64,000 bases of DNA, taken from Flavobacterium foetidum (GTDB lineage Bacteria; Bacteroidota; Bacteroidia; Flavobacteriales; Flavobacteriaceae). Position numbers and translations under genes: made by a program. The stretch is taken from positions 1 to 64,000 of the forward strand of contig NZ_SJTF01000006.1 in NCBI RefSeq assembly GCF_004634245.1, in the 5' to 3' direction. Shown here piece by piece: positions 46,351-55,834 of the stretch (position 1 is the first letter of the stretch; each line of letters starts with the position of its first letter). The notes below the pieces were generated by a model, which had not been told where the DNA came from, did not search any database, and saw nothing but the letters and a program-made list of their open reading frames with translations.

Positions 46351-46390
46351 AAAAGAGTTAACTTTATGAATTCATAAAACTAACTCTTTT
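46351..46390 (-). terminator. Terminator of the SurA-like gene
   Basis: AAAAGAGTTA pairs with TAACTCTTTT; the interior TTTATGAATTCATAAA is palindromic too. On the minus strand TTTTTAATTTT follows. moxR begins only 22 bp later, so read-through may feed it. Confidence 0.8.
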
Positions 46391-46407
46391 TCTTTATTTA
46401 ATAAAAA

Positions 46408-47838
46408 TTATTTTTTCAACCAGTTATTAGCAAAACTACAGTCTCTGTATTCTCCAATAATTTTGATGTGAGTATCTTTAATTTTAGTATCAAACCATTT
46501 TGCGATCGCATTGATTTGTTTTTCTTTTAATGCTAATTCCTTAATTTTTGTATAGTCTTTAGCATAATCCGCTACGTGCTCGTCAATTCTGTTGGTAACT
46601 GTGATTATTTTATAGGTCTTTTTTCCTTTATCATCAGTATTTAAAAGGGGCTGCGAAATTTCAGTATCTTTTAAATTTGAAACCTGGCTGTACAAAGTCG
46701 GATCCATTTTCGTCAACTCAAAACGAGTATCCTGAGTATTTGGATTTACCAATGTTCCACCGTTTGCTCTTGTTTCTTTTTCATCAGAATCTGACCTTGC
46801 TGCATCGGCAAAAGAAACTTCTTTATTTACAATCTTATTTCTGATGTTTGTAATTCTTTCTTTGGCTTCTTTCAAAGCATCTTCAGAAACAGTTGGCGAT
46901 ATCAAAATATGACGCAACTCAACTTCCTGTCCTTTGATTTTATCTATCATAATAATATGGAAACCAAAATTAGTTTCAAAGGGAGCAGAAATTTCGCCCT
47001 CCTGAAGACTGAATGCTACATCTTTAAACTCTTTTACGAAAGGAGTCTTTCTCGTCATTTTGTAGTATCCTCCATTTGTAGAAGAACCTGGATCCTGAGA
47101 ATACAAAACCGCTTTTGTAGCAAAACTAGAACCGTCAAGCACATCTTGTCTAATAGAATTTAAACGGTCAATTACCTTTTGCTTATCTTCTTTAGAAACT
47201 TTTGGCTCAACAACAATTTGCGCCACTTCCATTTCGGCGCCAAAAGTTGGTAATTCATCCTTTGGAATTTTCTTAAAGAAATTACGAACCTCTTCTGGAG
47301 TAATTTCGACATCTTTAATAATCTTGTCTCTCATTTCTGAGGCAAGTTTCTGCTCTTTCAAAATGTCGGCAAAGTAAGTCTTAAACTCCTCAACAGAATT
47401 TTTTCTATAATACTGTACGACCTTATCTATATTTCCAACCTGTTGCACCATATAGTTCAGCCTTTCTTCCATCATGCTTCTTACTTCGGCATCACTTACG
47501 ATAATACTATCCTGAATTGCCTGGTGAGCGTAAAGTTTATCTTCAAGCAGTTTTCCAAGCATCTGACATCTTGTAATGTCTTTTACAGAACCTCCTTGAC
47601 TCGTGATTTCTAAAAATCCTTTATCAATATCAGAATCCAAAACAATATACTCTCCAACTGTAGCAATAATACCATCAATTTTAAGCTTTCCTCCTGTAGG
47701 CGCTTCAGCCGGCTTTAAGGCAACCGCATCAGGAATTATTTCCTGTGCAGAAACAATTGAAGTGAAAAAAAATGAAAAACAAAATACAAACATCAATTTG
47801 TATCCAATTGTTTTTAGCTGTAATTTTTTTAATAACAT
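46408..47838 (-). CDS. SurA-like periplasmic peptidylprolyl isomerase
   Basis: A 476-residue exported chaperone. A signal peptide at about 1-31 (ends VSAQ) is followed by a SurA N-terminal domain (DGIIATVGEYIVLDSDIDKG) and two parvulin rotamase domains (about 180-280 and 285-390: AEMEVAQIVVEP, VELRHILISP). The family helps outer-membrane proteins fold. Length is close to E. coli SurA (428). An ATG 15 codons in is an alternative start with a more typical signal peptide. Confidence 0.92.
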   Translation of the reverse strand: MLLKKLQLKTIGYKLMFVFCFSFFFTSIVSAQEIIPDAVALKPAEAPTGGKLKIDGIIATVGEYIVLDSDIDKGFLEITSQGGSVKDITRCQMLGKLLEDKLYAHQAIQDSIIVSDAEVRSMMEERLNYMVQQVGNIDKVVQYYRKNSVEEFKTYFADILKEQKLASEMRDKIIKDVEITPEEVRNFFKKIPKDELPTFGAEMEVAQIVVEPKVSKEDKQKVIDRLNSIRQDVLDGSSFATKAVLYSQDPGSSTNGGYYKMTRKTPFVKEFKDVAFSLQEGEISAPFETNFGFHIIMIDKIKGQEVELRHILISPTVSEDALKEAKERITNIRNKIVNKEVSFADAARSDSDEKETRANGGTLVNPNTQDTRFELTKMDPTLYSQVSNLKDTEISQPLLNTDDKGKKTYKIITVTNRIDEHVADYAKDYTKIKELALKEKQINAIAKWFDTKIKDTHIKIIGEYRDCSFANNWLKK

Positions 47839-47885
47839 TATTTTAAATTTAATTTGAATGTAAAGGCCTGCTTTAAAACTTTTGT

Positions 47886-47893
47886 CAAAATTA
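47886..47893 (-). promoter_or_regulatory. -7 box TAATTTTG for the SurA-like gene
   Basis: CAAAATTA on the plus strand, 48 bp before the ATG at 47838. It lies in the 353-bp divergent spacer 47839-48191, which otherwise is AT-rich and shows no gene or repeat. Confidence 0.5.
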
Positions 47894-48164
47894 CTTCAAT
47901 TTTATTTTTCAGATAAATCTAAAACATAAATAATTAAAGTCTAGTTCTTTTCTAACTTATAACGAACAAAAATAACAATTCAATTACATAATACAACTAT
48001 CAGCTATAGTATTAACAAAAAATTATGCGAGAGCCTATTAAATTCGCCAGCAGTTAGTAGATTTTAAATAGCTGCTCTAGAAAAAGCAGCTTTTAAGTAA
48101 ATTCTGCAAGCTAACCGAAAGAAAACCAAACCAAGAAATATTTTTATTACGCCGTAATTAATAG

Positions 48165-48172
48165 TACTTTTG
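48165..48172 (+). promoter_or_regulatory. -7 box TACTTTTG for prfC
   Basis: An exact TAnnTTTG match 20 bp before the prfC ATG at 48192. Confidence 0.55.
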
Positions 48173-48191
48173 CAACCTATTTATACGAAAT

Positions 48192-49784
48192 ATGAGTTTT
48201 TTAAAAGAAATACAACGCAGAAGAACATTCGGAATTATATCGCATCCCGATGCCGGTAAAACTACTTTAACTGAAAAACTATTACTTTTTGGAGGGGCTA
48301 TTCAGGAAGCTGGAGCTGTAAAGAACAACAAAATAAAAAAAGGAGCAACGAGCGACTTTATGGAAATCGAACGCCAGAGAGGTATCTCGGTTTCAACTTC
48401 TGTGCTTGCTTTTAATTATAAAGACAAAAAAATCAATATTCTTGATACTCCTGGACACAAGGATTTTGCTGAAGATACTTTTAGAACCTTAACTGCCGTT
48501 GATAGCGTAATTGTTGTAATTGACGTTGCAAAAGGGGTTGAGGAACAAACAGAAAAATTGGTTGCTGTTTGTAGAATGCGTAACATTCCGATGATTGTTT
48601 TCATCAACAAATTGGATCGTGAAGGTAAAGATGCTTTCGATTTGATGGATGAAGTTGAACAAAAACTTGGTTTGAAAGTCACACCTTTAAGTTTCCCAAT
48701 CGGTATGGGTTATGATTTTCAGGGAATTTATAATCTTTGGGAAGAAAACATCAACCTTTTTAGTGGAGACAGCCGTAAAAATATTGAAGAAACGATTGCT
48801 TTTTCTGACGTACAGAACAATCCAGAATTGGATAAAATTGTGGGAGAAAAAGCGGCAAACAAACTTCGTGAAGAATTAGAACTGATTGATGAAGTTTACC
48901 CGAAATTCGAACAGCAGGATTATTTGGATGGAAAAATTCAGCCAGTGTTCTTTGGTTCTGCTTTGAATAACTTTGGAGTTCGTGAATTATTAGACTGTTT
49001 TATTGCAATCGCGCCATCTCCAAGAGCAAAAGATTCTGAAACTAGAACAGTTGAACCGACAGAAGAAAAAATGTCTGGATTTGTTTTCAAAATCCACGCC
49101 AACATGGATCCGAAACACCGTGACCGTTTAGCATTCATCAAAATTGTTTCTGGAACTTTCGAAAGAAACAAACCTTATTATCATGTTCGTCAAAAGAAAA
49201 ATCTAAAATTCTCTAGCCCTAACGCATTCTTTGCTGAGAAAAAAGAAATTGTAGATATTTCGTATCCTGGTGATATTGTGGGTCTTCATGATACTGGAAA
49301 CTTTAAAATTGGTGATACTTTAACAGAAGGTGAAATCATGAGTTTCAAAGGAATTCCGAGTTTCTCTCCAGAACACTTTAGATACATCAACAATGCCGAT
49401 CCGATGAAAGCGAAGCAATTAGAAAAAGGTGTTGATCAGTTGATGGATGAAGGTGTTGCCCAGTTGTTTACTCTAGAAATGAACAATCGTAAAGTTATTG
49501 GAACGGTTGGAGCCCTTCAGTATGAAGTTATTCAATATCGTTTAGAGCATGAATATGGAGCAAAATGTACTTACGAAAACTTCCCTGTACATAAAGCTTG
49601 CTGGGTAAAACCTGATGATGCTAAAAATGAGGAATTCAAAGAGTTTAAGCGTATCAAACAAAAATTCTTAGCTCATGATAAATACGGACAGTTAGTATTC
49701 TTAGCTGATTCTGATTTTACTATCCAAATGACGCAAAGTAAATATCCAACTGTGAAATTATTCTTTACCTCCGAATTTGATTAA
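48192..49784 (+). CDS. prfC: Peptide chain release factor 3
   Basis: A 530-residue translational GTPase that ejects release factors 1 and 2 from the ribosome after termination. G1 is SHPDAGKTTLTEKLL (about 17-31), G2/switch I has RQRGISVSTSV, G3 is LDTPGHKDFAEDTFR and G4 is NKLDREGKD. Domains II and III of the EF-G type follow. Length fits E. coli RF3 (529). Monocistronic, with its own promoter and terminator. It is divergent from the SurA-like gene. Confidence 0.97.
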   Translation: MSFLKEIQRRRTFGIISHPDAGKTTLTEKLLLFGGAIQEAGAVKNNKIKKGATSDFMEIERQRGISVSTSVLAFNYKDKKINILDTPGHKDFAEDTFRTLTAVDSVIVVIDVAKGVEEQTEKLVAVCRMRNIPMIVFINKLDREGKDAFDLMDEVEQKLGLKVTPLSFPIGMGYDFQGIYNLWEENINLFSGDSRKNIEETIAFSDVQNNPELDKIVGEKAANKLREELELIDEVYPKFEQQDYLDGKIQPVFFGSALNNFGVRELLDCFIAIAPSPRAKDSETRTVEPTEEKMSGFVFKIHANMDPKHRDRLAFIKIVSGTFERNKPYYHVRQKKNLKFSSPNAFFAEKKEIVDISYPGDIVGLHDTGNFKIGDTLTEGEIMSFKGIPSFSPEHFRYINNADPMKAKQLEKGVDQLMDEGVAQLFTLEMNNRKVIGTVGALQYEVIQYRLEHEYGAKCTYENFPVHKACWVKPDDAKNEEFKEFKRIKQKFLAHDKYGQLVFLADSDFTIQMTQSKYPTVKLFFTSEFD

Positions 49785-49803
49785 TTCTTTTAAATAAAAA
49801 AAC

Positions 49804-49837
49804 AAAGGCTGTCCATTTTATTGCGACAGCCTTTTTT
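49804..49837 (+). terminator. Terminator of prfC
   Basis: AAAGGCTGTC pairs with GACAGCCTTT, followed by TTT(G)TT. It also lies 3' of the convergent membrane-protein gene. Confidence 0.88.
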
Positions 49838-49868
49838 GTTTACATTCCCCAAAATGTAAATTTTATTA

Positions 49869-50603
49869 TTATCGGGTATAATTAATTCCTAATCCTCCTG
49901 CGATATAAATTCTGTTAAGCTCTTCTGCATCAATAAGTATGTTTTTTACCAAAACATTATTTTTAGCTGATTTTACATCAAAAGCTATTTCTTTTGTCAG
50001 ATAATAATCATTGGCTGTAATTGTAACCATTATCGTTTTACTATCCTTTAAAAGTTTGGCTTCTGTTGAAAATTCACCTGTTTTAGGATTTACTTTCACA
50101 GGATTTTGCGAGTTATCAAAAGCAATCATTAAATTCGAATATGCTTCTTTATCAAATGGTTTATTTGTTTTTGCTTCTAACAGTTTTCCTTTTATGATTA
50201 CTGAAACTTCTTGATTTCGAGTTTGATGATAAGCTATTTTCCCTACTTTGTAAGGATTCGGTTTTGGGCAGTTTATTTCTGTTTTGGCAACTTCTTTTTC
50301 TTGAGCTGAAAGATTGGATGCCAGCAAAACCGATGCTGCGACAGCCGCATATCTTAGATTATTAATTTTTGAAGTTTCATTGTACACAAATTCTTCTTCC
50401 AGTTGAGTCGTTTTTAATCGAGCACATATGCTTTTATCCTTATTTTCTGCAATAAATTTGGCAACTTCGGCATTCGTTTTTTTGCTTAAATCAATTACAT
50501 TCTTCATACACGAACTGCAAAACGACCCCTTAGCATTGGGAATCATTTTATCAAAATTTTCAGAACAAGGATCTGCTATTTCTAGGGTGAATTTCTTTTT
50601 CAT
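49869..50603 (-). CDS. Membrane protein with N-terminal cysteine domain, unknown function
   Basis: A 244-residue protein. Residues 1-75 form a small domain with Cys13, CSSC (29-32) and Cys60 (ADPCSENFDKM, GSFCSSCMKNVIDL, KSICARL), a pattern I have seen at the N-terminus of several Bacteroidetes proteins and which could bind a metal. A hydrophobic segment ending NLSAQ (about 83-101) resembles an internal signal peptide or membrane anchor. The rest (about 120-230) looks like a beta-sandwich. I do not recognise a named family. I chose the ATG at 50603 because the domain starts there; the longer frame begins inside a terminator. Confidence 0.75.
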   Translation of the reverse strand: MKKKFTLEIADPCSENFDKMIPNAKGSFCSSCMKNVIDLSKKTNAEVAKFIAENKDKSICARLKTTQLEEEFVYNETSKINNLRYAAVAASVLLASNLSAQEKEVAKTEINCPKPNPYKVGKIAYHQTRNQEVSVIIKGKLLEAKTNKPFDKEAYSNLMIAFDNSQNPVKVNPKTGEFSTEAKLLKDSKTIMVTITANDYYLTKEIAFDVKSAKNNVLVKNILIDAEELNRIYIAGGLGINYTR

Positions 50604-50691
50604 AATTTCTATAATTTGAGTCGTACATTTAGTATAGAGAACATTTTTATACGAAAGGTTGGGAAGCCAAGAAACTTTTTTAAATTTTGAC

Positions 50692-50724
50692 ATAAAAAAA
50701 AGTGCCAAAACGAATCGGCACTTT
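50692..50724 (-). terminator. Orphan terminator upstream of the cysteine-domain gene
   Basis: AAAGTGCC pairs with GGCACTTT around a 10-nt loop; on the minus strand TTTTTTTT follows. It ends no annotated gene: the DUF3467 gene upstream has its own terminator at 50884-50914. It could end a small RNA or attenuate the gene at 49869-50603. Confidence 0.8.
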
Positions 50725-50883
50725 CTAATATTTGAATTAATTCAACCTTACTAATCTATTAATTTATCCAACAAAAAACAAACCTGTTTTTTTAGTTTTC
50801 CAAATTAAGCAATTTCACAAATACAGCTAAATTTAGTCGATGAAAGTAAGATTAATCCGTTAAAATACATGTTTGTTGAAATT

Positions 50884-50914
50884 AAAAAAGCCCCATTTAA
50901 AAAAACGGGGCTTT
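50884..50914 (-). terminator. Terminator of the rpoBC-DUF3467 transcript
   Basis: AAAGCCCC pairs with GGGGCTTT; the loop is AT-rich and extends the stem. TTTTTAATTT follows on the minus strand. Confidence 0.85.
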
Positions 50915-50920
50915 AAAAAT

Positions 50921-51232
50921 TTATGCTTGTCCCGCAGGACCAAAATTAAGCGGAATCGGCGCTTGCTCTGTCTCTTTGATTTCGCCATGAGCGGCTTCAA
51001 ATCGATGGATATTTTCACCTATTGCTCTCAATAATCTTTTAGCATGTTGTGGTGTCAAAACAATTCTTGACTTTACCTTGGCTTTAGGAATACCTGGCAT
51101 AATGCTCACAAAATCTAAAACAAACTCAGATGATGAGTGGTTGATAATCGCAAGATTAGAATAAATTCCTTCTGCGACAGTTTCGTCTAGCTCAATATTA
51201 ATTTGCTCTTGTTGTTGTTTCGGATTACTCAT
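50921..51232 (-). CDS. DUF3467 domain protein
   Basis: A 103-residue soluble protein. The DUF3467 signature is present: EGIYSNLAIINHSSSEFVLDF (about 21-41), MPGIPKAKVKSRIVLTPQHAKRLL and a Pro/Gly-rich tail. The role of this family is not known to me. It follows rpoC by 10 bp, so it is the last gene of the rpoBC transcript, an arrangement common in Flavobacteriia. That link suggests, but does not show, a tie to transcription. Confidence 0.88.
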   Translation of the reverse strand: MSNPKQQQEQINIELDETVAEGIYSNLAIINHSSSEFVLDFVSIMPGIPKAKVKSRIVLTPQHAKRLLRAIGENIHRFEAAHGEIKETEQAPIPLNFGPAGQA

Positions 51233-51242
51233 AGTTTCCTAA

Positions 51243-54200
51243 TTAATAAATGTATTCTTCTTTATTAGCCATCATTTCATTGTAATCGTCTTTAGAACCT
51301 ACGATAGTGTTATCGTATTCTCTCATACCAGTTCCCGCAGGAATTCTGTGTCCAACAATTACGTTTTCTTTTAATCCTTCTAAGTCATCTACTTTACCAG
51401 CTACTGCAGCTTCGTTAAGTACTTTCGTTGTCTCCTGGAATGAAGCCGCAGAAATGAATGATTTAGTTTGTAACGAAGCTCTTGTAATACCTTGAAGAAC
51501 TGGCGTTGCAGTTGCAGTAATTACGTCTCTTGCTACAACAAGATTTTTATCTGTACGTTTCAATAATGAATTTTCGTCACGTAGCTCACGAGGAGAAATA
51601 ATCTGACCTGGTTTTAATACTGAAGAATCTCCAGCATCTTCAACCACTTTCATTCCGTATAACTTATCATTTTGAAGGATAAAGTCTTTAGTGTGGATCA
51701 ATTGATCTTCTAAGAATAGCGTATCTCCTGGATCTTCAACTTTAACTTTACGCATCATTTGACGAATTACAACCTCAAAGTGCTTGTCATTGATTTTTAC
51801 CCCTTGTAGACGGTAAACCTCTTGAATTTCATTTACCAAGTACTGTTGAACAGCAGCTGGTCCTTGAATTCTTAAGATATCATCTGGTGTAATTGCACCA
51901 TCAGACAATGGAACTCCCGCTCTTACGAAGTCATTCTCTTGTACTAAGATTTGGCTTGAAAGTTTTACTAGATACTTTTTAACCTCGCCAAATTTAGATT
52001 CGATCACGATCTCGCGGTTACCTCTTTTGATTTTACCAAAAGATACAACACCATCAATTTCAGATACAACTGCTGGGTTTGAAGGGTTACGAGCCTCAAG
52101 CAGCTCAGTAATTCTTGGTAAACCTCCCGTGATATCGCCCGCTTTAGAAGAACGACGAGGGATTTTTACTAATACTTTACCTGCTTTAATTTTCTCACCG
52201 TTTTCAACCATTAAGTGTGCACCTACTGGTAAGTTGTAAGAACGAATCAATTCACCTTCTTTACCATAAACTAATAAAGTTGGGATTAATTTTTTGTTTC
52301 TAGCCTCAGAAATTACTTTTTCCTGGAAACCAGTCTGCTCATCGATTTCAACCATGAACGATTGTCCTTGCTCTAAATCTTCGTAAGCAATCTTACCAGT
52401 AAACTCAGAAACAATTACACCGTTATATGGATCCCATTTACAGATTACAGTTCCTTTAGTAACAACGTCACCATCATTTACAAAAATACTAGAACCGTAA
52501 GGAATGTTATGTGTATTTAAAACAATTCCGGTTTTTTCGTCAACTAATTTCAACTCAGTTGAACGTGAAACTACGATATCAACAGAATTTCCTTCTCCGT
52601 CTTCTCCTTTAACTGTTTTTAAATCTTCAATTTCAAGTCTACCTGCGAATCTTGTAACAATACTTGACTCTTCAGAAATACCTCCAGCAACCCCTCCAAC
52701 GTGGAACGTACGAAGTGTTAACTGTGTACCTGGCTCTCCAATAGACTGAGCTGCAATAACTCCGACAGCTTCACCTCTTTGTGTCATCTTACCAGTAGCT
52801 AAGTTTCTACCGTAACATTTAGCACAAATACCTTTTAAAGCTTCACAAGTCAACGGAGATCTTACTTCTACTTTTTCAACAGGAGAAGCCTCGATAGTCT
52901 TCACAATTGATTCAGTAATTTGCTCACCTGATCTAACCATAATCTCGTTGGTAAGAGGATTAATTACGTCTTGTAATGCAACACGTCCTAAAATTCTCTC
53001 TCCTAAAGATTCTACGATTTCCTCATTTTTCTTCAAGGCAGCAACTTCAACACCTCTTAAAGTTCCACAATCCTCGATGTTAACAATTACATCTTGAGAA
53101 ACGTCATGAAGCCTTCTTGTCAAGTAACCAGCATCGGCAGTTTTAAGAGCCGTATCCGCAAGACCTTTACGAGCACCGTGAGTAGAAATGAAGTACTCAA
53201 GAATCGAAAGACCTTCCTTAAAGTTAGAAAGAATCGGGTTTTCAATAATCTCACCACCACCAGCAGTAGATTTTTTAGGCTTAGCCATCAAACCACGCAT
53301 ACCAGTTAACTGACGAATCTGCTCCTTAGAACCCCTCGCCCCAGAGTCAAGCATCATATATACAGAGTTGAAACCTTGCTGGTCTTCTCTAATATTTTTC
53401 ATTGCCAACTCTGTCAACTGAGCATTTGCTGAAGTCCATACGTCAATAACTTGGTTGTAACGCTCGTTATTGGTAATAAGACCCATGTTATAGTTAGTTG
53501 AGATACCTTCAACTTGCTCTCTGGCATCTGCAATTAACTTCGTTTTTTGTTCTGGAATTCTAATATCACCTAAAGAGAATGATAAACCTCCTCTAAATGC
53601 GAATTTATACCCCATATCTTTCATATTATCCAAGAAAGCTGCCGTTGTAGGTACATCAGTCACACTTAAAATGTGTCCGATAATATCTCTAAGGTTTTTC
53701 TTAGTCAATACATCGTTGATATATCCAGCTGCTTCCGGTACTACTTCGTTAAATAATACACGTCCAGCAGTTGTCTGGATGATTTTGTACACTAATTCTC
53801 CGTTCTCATTAAAATCTTTTGCTCTGATTTTCACACGAGCATTCAATTCTAATCTTCCTTCGTTTAATGCAATATTTACTTCTTCAGCAGAATAGAAAGT
53901 CAAATCCTGACCAATAATTTTGTGATCTTCTGTAGAAATACGCTCTTTGGTCATATAGTATAGACCCAAGACCATGTCCTGAGAAGGTACAGTAATTGGA
54001 GCACCATTTGCAGGGTTCAAGATATTGTGAGAAGCCAACATTAATAATTGTGCCTCTAAAATAGCCTCTGGCCCTAATGGTAAGTGAACCGCCATCTGGT
54101 CACCATCGAAATCGGCGTTGAATGCCGTACATACTAATGGGTGTAACTGGATCGCTTTTCCTTCAATTAATTTAGGTTGGAATGCCTGAATACCAAGTCT

Positions 54201-55550
54201 GTGCAAAGTAGGAGCACGGTTCAGTAATACTGGGTGTCCTTTAATTACATTTTCAAGGATATCCCAAACTACTGGCTCTTTCTTATCAATGATTTTCTTA
54301 GCAGATTTTACTGTTTTTACAATACCTCTTTCGATCAACTTACGAATAACGAATGGTTTGTATAACTCAGATGCCATATCTTTTGGCAATCCACACTCAT
54401 ATAATTTTAATTCAGGACCAACGACAATTACCGAACGAGCAGAATAATCCACACGTTTACCAAGTAAGTTTTGACGGAAACGTCCTTGTTTACCTTTTAA
54501 TGAGTCAGATAATGATTTTAATGGTCTGTTTGATTCTGTTTTAACAGCAGAAGCTTTACGAGTGTTATCAAACAATGAATCTACAGATTCTTGCAACATA
54601 CGTTTCTCGTTTCTTAAGATAACTTCTGGAGCTTTAATCTCCATTAATCTCTTCAAACGGTTGTTACGTATGATTACACGACGGTATAAGTCGTTCAAAT
54701 CTGAAGTTGCAAAACGACCTCCATCAAGTGGCACAAGCGGACGTAACTCTGGTGGGATAACTGGAACCACTTTCATGATCATCCATTCTGGACGGTTTTC
54801 GCGGTTTTCGTTAGACTCACGGAAAGATTCCACAACTTGTAATCTTTTTAAAGCCTCAGTTTTTCTTTGTTTAGAAGTCTCATTGTTAGCGCTGTGTCTT
54901 AATTCATAAGATAAAGCATCTAGGTCAATACGAGCTAATAAATCCATAATACACTCTGCTCCCATTTTGGCAACAAATTTATTAGGATCTAAATCATCTA
55001 AATATTGGTTTTCTTGCGGAAGAGTATCTAAAATATTCAAATATTCTTCTTCAGTTAAGAAATCTAATCTTTGTAATGATTCTCCATCTGCATTTTTAGC
55101 AATACCAGCTTGGATTACTACGTATCTTTCATAGTAAATGATCATATCTAATTTCTTAGATGGAAGACCAAGGATATAACCAATTTTGTTTGGAAGAGAA
55201 CGGAAATACCAGATATGAGCAATTGGCACAACAAGGTTGATGTGTCCTACTCTATCACGACGTACTTTTTTCTCAGTAACTTCAACACCACAACGGTCGC
55301 AAATGATACCTTTGTAACGAATTCTTTTATACTTACCACAAGCACATTCGAAATCTTTTACTGGTCCGAAGATTCTTTCGCAGAAAAGTCCGTCACGCTC
55401 TGGTTTGTGAGTTCTATAGTTGATTGTTTCTGGCTTTAAAACCTCTCCTCTTGATTCTTTTAGGATAGATTCTGGTGAAGCCAATCCAATAGAGATTTTG
55501 TTAAATCTTTTTACTGGATTCTTATCTTTATTGTTTCTATTATTCATCAT
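51243..55550 (-). CDS. rpoC: RNA polymerase subunit beta-prime
   Basis: A 1435-residue catalytic subunit of RNA polymerase. The zinc-binding [20 protein letters not shown]-like cluster is near residue 68. The active-site Mg motif NADFDGDQM is near 474-482. The second zinc cluster [16 protein letters not shown] is near 900-915. Length matches Bacteroidetes orthologues. It is separated from rpoB by 284 bp, unusually long, which contains an inverted repeat. Two ATGs begin the gene; 55550 is the first. Confidence 0.99.
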   Translation of the reverse strand: MMNNRNNKDKNPVKRFNKISIGLASPESILKESRGEVLKPETINYRTHKPERDGLFCERIFGPVKDFECACGKYKRIRYKGIICDRCGVEVTEKKVRRDRVGHINLVVPIAHIWYFRSLPNKIGYILGLPSKKLDMIIYYERYVVIQAGIAKNADGESLQRLDFLTEEEYLNILDTLPQENQYLDDLDPNKFVAKMGAECIMDLLARIDLDALSYELRHSANNETSKQRKTEALKRLQVVESFRESNENRENRPEWMIMKVVPVIPPELRPLVPLDGGRFATSDLNDLYRRVIIRNNRLKRLMEIKAPEVILRNEKRMLQESVDSLFDNTRKASAVKTESNRPLKSLSDSLKGKQGRFRQNLLGKRVDYSARSVIVVGPELKLYECGLPKDMASELYKPFVIRKLIERGIVKTVKSAKKIIDKKEPVVWDILENVIKGHPVLLNRAPTLHRLGIQAFQPKLIEGKAIQLHPLVCTAFNADFDGDQMAVHLPLGPEAILEAQLLMLASHNILNPANGAPITVPSQDMVLGLYYMTKERISTEDHKIIGQDLTFYSAEEVNIALNEGRLELNARVKIRAKDFNENGELVYKIIQTTAGRVLFNEVVPEAAGYINDVLTKKNLRDIIGHILSVTDVPTTAAFLDNMKDMGYKFAFRGGLSFSLGDIRIPEQKTKLIADAREQVEGISTNYNMGLITNNERYNQVIDVWTSANAQLTELAMKNIREDQQGFNSVYMMLDSGARGSKEQIRQLTGMRGLMAKPKKSTAGGGEIIENPILSNFKEGLSILEYFISTHGARKGLADTALKTADAGYLTRRLHDVSQDVIVNIEDCGTLRGVEVAALKKNEEIVESLGERILGRVALQDVINPLTNEIMVRSGEQITESIVKTIEASPVEKVEVRSPLTCEALKGICAKCYGRNLATGKMTQRGEAVGVIAAQSIGEPGTQLTLRTFHVGGVAGGISEESSIVTRFAGRLEIEDLKTVKGEDGEGNSVDIVVSRSTELKLVDEKTGIVLNTHNIPYGSSIFVNDGDVVTKGTVICKWDPYNGVIVSEFTGKIAYEDLEQGQSFMVEIDEQTGFQEKVISEARNKKLIPTLLVYGKEGELIRSYNLPVGAHLMVENGEKIKAGKVLVKIPRRSSKAGDITGGLPRITELLEARNPSNPAVVSEIDGVVSFGKIKRGNREIVIESKFGEVKKYLVKLSSQILVQENDFVRAGVPLSDGAITPDDILRIQGPAAVQQYLVNEIQEVYRLQGVKINDKHFEVVIRQMMRKVKVEDPGDTLFLEDQLIHTKDFILQNDKLYGMKVVEDAGDSSVLKPGQIISPRELRDENSLLKRTDKNLVVARDVITATATPVLQGITRASLQTKSFISAASFQETTKVLNEAAVAGKVDDLEGLKENVIVGHRIPAGTGMREYDNTIVGSKDDYNEMMANKEEYIY

Positions 55551-55761
55551 AGTTTTTACTATTGATTTACTGCTGTTAAAAATTGATTTTAGATTTCATA
55601 ATCCTCCTCTTTAAAATAAAGAGTTAATCATTGCGCTTACCTCGGGTTACTTCTCTAAACCTCAAACTCTTATCTGAAGTGCTAGTTATAAAATGCCCTG
55701 CATTATTATAAAAAATCGGAACGGGTTACGGGTATAAATCTTTAAAAACTTTTATAAAAAA

Positions 55762-55828
55762 AGTGTTCAGTATTCAGAATTTAGTGTTCAGTTTATCACT
55801 GATTACTAAATACTGAACACTGAATACT
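55762..55828. repeat. Inverted repeat in the rpoB-rpoC spacer
   Basis: AGTGTTCAGTATTCAGAATT... pairs imperfectly with a right arm made of the same CAGTRTTCAGT units (about 31 bp per arm). The unit also repeats directly inside each arm. It starts 7 bp after the rpoB stop and would fold in the rpoBC mRNA. Confidence 0.7.
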
Positions 55829-55834
55829 AAAACA

